Below are positions 61,050-64,000 of a stretch of DNA of 64,000 bases, one piece after another. Numbering within the stretch: the first letter of the stretch is position 1; each line of letters begins with the position of its first letter. Below the pieces are notes generated by a model. That model was not told the DNA's origin and searched no databases. It saw only the letters and a program-made list of their open reading frames with translations. The position numbers and the translations under genes are program-made. Where the stretch lies: contig NZ_CBCSCO010000002.1 in assembly GCF_965138505.1 (NCBI RefSeq), forward strand, positions 62,001-126,000, read 5' to 3'. The DNA comes from Litorimonas haliclonae (GTDB lineage: Bacteria; Pseudomonadota; Alphaproteobacteria; Caulobacterales; Maricaulaceae).

Positions 61050-62971
61050 GTAAGCCTCCGAAGACACGACTTGAAACCGATGAAGAATTTATCGGCTTCG
61101 ACCTAGGTCACGGCGAGACCGCCTTGGGCCGCGCTTACGGTGCGACCGTTCGCGAGCCGGAAATTCTCGAATATCGCGGACAACGAAGTTTTGTCACGGC
61201 TGTGGCCAAAGACGGAAAGGACATTAAAATCGGGGCGGATGCCCTCAGCCTGTCTTTTGCATCTCATAAACCCGATGTTTGGTTAAAATTTAAAAGCCGT
61301 CATTTGGATGCCAAGACGGCCGAGCCCATCACATATTTTACCCAAGCGCTAATAGAAGGGCTGTCAGAGGAGAAGACTATACGCGGGCCGAAAAAAAGTC
61401 GTTTCGTGATTGGTTGCCCGTCCGGTTGGGATAACATCACACGAGACGCTTACCGCAAAGTTTTTGAGCAGGCCGGACTGGATACCGTTCGGATCGTACC
61501 TGAAAGCCGCGCGGCGTTAATGACGTCATTAGAACAAGGATATGTTTCCATCGAAGACACGCGGGCTTCGGTTCTAATTATTGATATCGGGTCTTCGACG
61601 ACTGACTTTACATATTGCCGGGATCTGGACGCCGATGATGTTGGACATAATGAACTGGGCTCCGGCTTGCTCGATGATGAGATTTTCAAGCTTAACCTCT
61701 CCAGACAAAAGTCGAAAAAGGAGATCGGGAAACTAATTGACGCGTTTCCGCACTATAAATCTATTCTGACCTATTGGTGCCGCCAAGCCAAAGAAGCCTA
61801 TTTTACCGGAGAAGATATTCCTGTCGAAATGATCAAACGTCTTCCCGCGGGCAAAAGGGTCTTTTTTGATATTCGTATGGATAAAAAAGACGCAAAGCAT
61901 ATTCTGGAAACGTCATTGGAGGCGCTTAACGGCTATAGCTGGAAAGACGCGTTTGATTATGCGCTCAAGGAAACAATTGAATCTTTAGGCGGACGAGCGC
62001 CTGACACGGTTTTGCTCACTGGCGGCGCGTCACGATTGCCACTGGTGCTTCCGGCGACGCAAAAAGCGTTTCCGAATGCGCGGGTAATTCGCGGCGCCGA
62101 GCCGGAATTTGCTATTGCACGGGGCTTGGCTTGGCTAGGACGGTTTGAATATCTTCACGCCAACTTCAAAATGGAGACTGCGGCCCTCTTGGCAGAGGAC
62201 GGCGAAGTCCATCTCCGCGCACAGGAAAAGGCTCAATCGCTCGGCGGATTGATCGCGCCTGTTCTCGTCGATGCAATGACCGAAGACTGTATTCTTCCGG
62301 CCTTTCGGGAATGGCGCAGCGGAGCAATCGCGTCTTTAGATGATGTGGAGGGCGTCCTCGAAGAAAAAGTCAAAACTTGGTTGGAATCCGAGAAAGCCCG
62401 GGAAAGTCTCCGGCCCGTTATCGACAACTGGTTTGCGACCTTGCAACGCGACGTCGAAGCTCACACCGACCCGCTCTGCCGCGCGCATGGCCTGCCCGCT
62501 ATGGTGCTTAGCCTTGATGGCAGCGAGCATGTCAGCCGCCATTTGGAAGGATTGTCGGTTTCTGCGCCTGGCATGGCGTCTTTAGAATCTGATACGGCGC
62601 TCGTCGGAACCGGGGTCAGCGCCTTACTCGTCAGCGCGCTTCTCGCGAAAGCGAATTTATTCGCGGCGCTTTTCGTGAACCCCATTGGTATTGTCGTGGG
62701 GGGGGCGCTTTTGGGGGGCAGTTATCTTTTCGGGCGCAAAGCAATTTCCGGGAAGATGCGGAAATCCAAACTACCGGTTTTTGCTCGGCAAATACTGAGC
62801 GATGCGCGTGTGAAAGCCGCAGCAAAAAGGCAGCGCCCTGATTTAATCAAAGCTGTCTCCAAAGCCTGGGACGAAGCTGCCGCAGAACGTTTCAGCGCCG
62901 AGCTAACCAATATGCTCAAGCGCGCTCTGGTAGAACGCGCTGATGAACGCGCCGTTTTGTTCTTGATTTAA
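61046..62971 (+). CDS. Hsp70-family protein with C-terminal membrane segment
   Basis: 641 aa from the ATG at 61046. ATPase marks: phosphate-1 FIGFDLGHGETALG (Asp19), GPKKSRFVIGCPSGW, phosphate-2 VLIIDIGSSTTDFTY, adenosine site VLLTGGASRLPLV. The usual Hsp70 peptide-binding domain is missing. Instead there is a helical region, then a hydrophobic hairpin (about residues 521-565: GVSALLVSALL, LFAALFVNPIGIVVGGALLGG) and a basic helical tail. It probably works at the membrane with the GrpE-like gene upstream. A run of eight G (62698-62705) and one of six G lie in the hydrophobic part, but the frame is open. Confidence 0.85.
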   Translation: MSKPPKTRLETDEEFIGFDLGHGETALGRAYGATVREPEILEYRGQRSFVTAVAKDGKDIKIGADALSLSFASHKPDVWLKFKSRHLDAKTAEPITYFTQALIEGLSEEKTIRGPKKSRFVIGCPSGWDNITRDAYRKVFEQAGLDTVRIVPESRAALMTSLEQGYVSIEDTRASVLIIDIGSSTTDFTYCRDLDADDVGHNELGSGLLDDEIFKLNLSRQKSKKEIGKLIDAFPHYKSILTYWCRQAKEAYFTGEDIPVEMIKRLPAGKRVFFDIRMDKKDAKHILETSLEALNGYSWKDAFDYALKETIESLGGRAPDTVLLTGGASRLPLVLPATQKAFPNARVIRGAEPEFAIARGLAWLGRFEYLHANFKMETAALLAEDGEVHLRAQEKAQSLGGLIAPVLVDAMTEDCILPAFREWRSGAIASLDDVEGVLEEKVKTWLESEKARESLRPVIDNWFATLQRDVEAHTDPLCRAHGLPAMVLSLDGSEHVSRHLEGLSVSAPGMASLESDTALVGTGVSALLVSALLAKANLFAALFVNPIGIVVGGALLGGSYLFGRKAISGKMRKSKLPVFARQILSDARVKAAAKRQRPDLIKAVSKAWDEAAAERFSAELTNMLKRALVERADERAVLFLI

Positions 62972-62974
62972 GGT

Positions 62975-63556
62975 CTATTCTTTCGTCAGAACGTCGTCGA
63001 GATCTATGTCTGAGCCGTCACCGTTCATATCTATGACAATACGTGTCCGCGTTTCTCCGTCTTTCAAATAGGTTTCTTTTTCCACGATCATTTCCTTGTC
63101 CATGGATTTTAAGACGACACGATCTGCCTCATCCCGATTGACTTCGCCAAGAGTGTCGCCGTCAAACCGGAGAGAAAAGATTTTCTCTCCTTTCTTGATT
63201 TCGATATCCTCGGCAAAATCTGCGAGCATATCCGCCAGATTTGAGAGCATCCCGGATTCGACAATCATCTCTTCTACGTCTTTCGACATTTCGCGCATTT
63301 TGTCTCCGGATTTGAATTTGTAAACACGAACGCGTTTTTCGAAAGCTTTATCCTCCGAATTATCGGTTTCAATTTCTGCCTCCATTTTTTCGTATTGAGA
63401 TAGACGGTCTTTTAACTTGGCAGAAAAACCTTCTTTCTCTGCTTTTGCAGCCTCACTTTTGTCTGCGGGGGTTTTATGCGGATGTTCGTCTGCAAATGAC
63501 GTAGGGGCGATAGTCGCCGTGAAAAACAAGGCTGAGGTTAGAAATAGCGAACGCAT
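62975..63556 (-). CDS. Acidic exported protein of unknown function
   Basis: 193 aa with a Sec signal (FFTATIAPTSFADE). The mature part is strongly charged: KSEAAKAEKEGFSAKLKDRL, SNLADMLADFAEDIEI, VLKSMDKEMIVEKE, and an Asp-rich end DMNGDGSDIDLDDVL that resembles a calcium-binding loop. No family recognised. It converges on the Hsp70 gene with a 3-bp gap. Confidence 0.7.
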   Translation of the reverse strand: MRSLFLTSALFFTATIAPTSFADEHPHKTPADKSEAAKAEKEGFSAKLKDRLSQYEKMEAEIETDNSEDKAFEKRVRVYKFKSGDKMREMSKDVEEMIVESGMLSNLADMLADFAEDIEIKKGEKIFSLRFDGDTLGEVNRDEADRVVLKSMDKEMIVEKETYLKDGETRTRIVIDMNGDGSDIDLDDVLTKE

Positions 63557-63692
63557 AATGCCCTCCGATAAAATTTAGGCTTATATTAACCATAAATTAT
63601 CGTGCAGGTCTCTTCAAATATTACTGAACTACTCCGTAATTATTACCTCAATAGTCTTGCGCACCCTGTCATTCCGCGCTTTAGACGAAGGC

Positions 63693-64000
63693 ATGATACA
63701 GGACCGTTTTTTCTATCCGCTGCTTATCCTTGTGATTGCCGTGATTGTAACTGTCGCCATGCTGCCAAGTTGTCGGGACAACTTATCTGAAGCAGAGATT
63801 ATCTCTGAAGGGTACCTTATGGAAGGCGATGATCTCGCTTTGATCCAAGCCTCCCCTGGAACAACAGTTGACTTCGTTGGAGAGACATCTGCAGAACCCG
63901 CGTATATTACTGCGGCGGCGCATCTCTCTCGAAATTCCGCGCCTGCCTCAGCAGGTGTTTTCGCGCCTCTTGGCTCCGACTATGAACAAGCTTTGGCAGG
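63693..64000 (+). CDS. Start of an exported or membrane-anchored protein, cut by the window end
   Basis: Open frame from ATG 63693 (GAAGG just before it; an in-frame TTG at 63657 is an alternative) to the last base. A hydrophobic anchor (FYPLLILVIAVIVTVAMLP) ending in SC is followed by an acidic segment (LSEAEIISEGYLMEGDDLAL) and an Ala/Ser-rich stretch. Too little remains to name a family. Confidence 0.5.
   Translation, partial: MIQDRFFYPLLILVIAVIVTVAMLPSCRDNLSEAEIISEGYLMEGDDLALIQASPGTTVDFVGETSAEPAYITAAAHLSRNSAPASAGVFAPLGSDYEQALA

Noticed and set aside
63586..63600. TTAA-N7-TTAT as a CtrA box
   Set aside because: One mismatch in an AT-rich gap; too likely by chance to list.
1..64000. CRISPR arrays, prophage or antiphage islands
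   Set aside because: No regularly spaced repeats, Cas, integrase, transposase or restriction genes were found; the only phage-type hint is the single DUF2793 gene.

Overview
The window looks like chromosomal DNA of a moderate-GC alphaproteobacterium. My best guess is a marine Hyphomonadaceae/Maricaulales-type organism. The grounds are gene content and order: the split cox cluster coxB-coxA / ctaB - 50-aa membrane protein - ctaG - coxC - DUF983 - SURF1; pmbA next to a CysQ-like phosphatase with DUF4170 and a lipid-exporter-like ABC protein; an NDUFA9-like NAD-binding protein; plant-type glutamate-cysteine ligase; EcfG-type promoters (GGAAC-N16/17-CGTT) and a perfect CtrA box (TTAA-N7-TTAA). 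I saw no prophage, insertion-sequence transposase, integrase or CRISPR array. Most of the window is ordinary core genome.

Layout. 0-9 kb: ubiE, a YbaY+MliC lipoprotein, lipoprotein msrA, a GT39 membrane glycosyltransferase, murI, a YqaA protein, tRNA-Leu(CAA), bifunctional putA and a DUF5710 protein. 9.3-10.9 kb: a compact stress-type locus with creA, a probable C-rich-loop small RNA, an unlisted 48-aa charged protein and a secreted protein, with three EcfG-like promoters in about 350 bp. 10.9-22 kb: dapD, DUF188, a 560-bp gap with an orphan terminator, a sirtuin, a frameshifted LMW tyrosine phosphatase, an NDUFA9-like protein, a lipoprotein methyltransferase, an ABC exporter, a CysQ-DUF4170 fusion, pmbA, MAPEG, FrnE-like DsbA, and a secreted protein with an EcfG promoter. 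22-30 kb: MarR/ZIP divergent pair, a probable CtrA-driven small RNA or micro-gene, a secreted protein whose Shine-Dalgarno lies in a strong hairpin, lipoprotein msrB, ubiA, rsmE, DUF2793, DegT aminotransferase and gshA. 30-38 kb: TonB receptor divergent from a POT peptide transporter, DUF937, DUF2785 and tldD (partner of pmbA).

38-52 kb: the aa3-type cytochrome c oxidase cluster, then GNAT, YqgE, Prx5, SPFH/NfeD, rnhA, ispH, a lipoprotein and argS. 52-58 kb: a tandem glycine riboswitch upstream of gcvT-gcvH-(three tiny membrane proteins)-gcvPA-gcvPB. 58-64 kb: a methyltransferase, a DoxX-like protein, a structured 319-bp gap, a DUF2383 protein with an EcfG-like promoter, a two-gene operon that I read as a membrane-anchored GrpE-like protein plus a membrane-associated Hsp70, an acidic secreted protein, and a gene running off the end.

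How they work together: the cox cluster, ubiE, ubiA and NDUFA9 serve respiration. MsrA, MsrB, FrnE, Prx5 and gshA serve redox defence, with both Msr enzymes apparently tethered outside the cytoplasm. The gcv operon and putA catabolise amino acids. The strongest candidates for something undescribed are the EcfG-driven locus at 9.87-10.8 kb, the membrane Hsp70/GrpE-like pair at 60.1-63.0 kb, and the micro-proteins inside the gcv operon. All functional statements come from reading the sequence and family knowledge; no database search was run.
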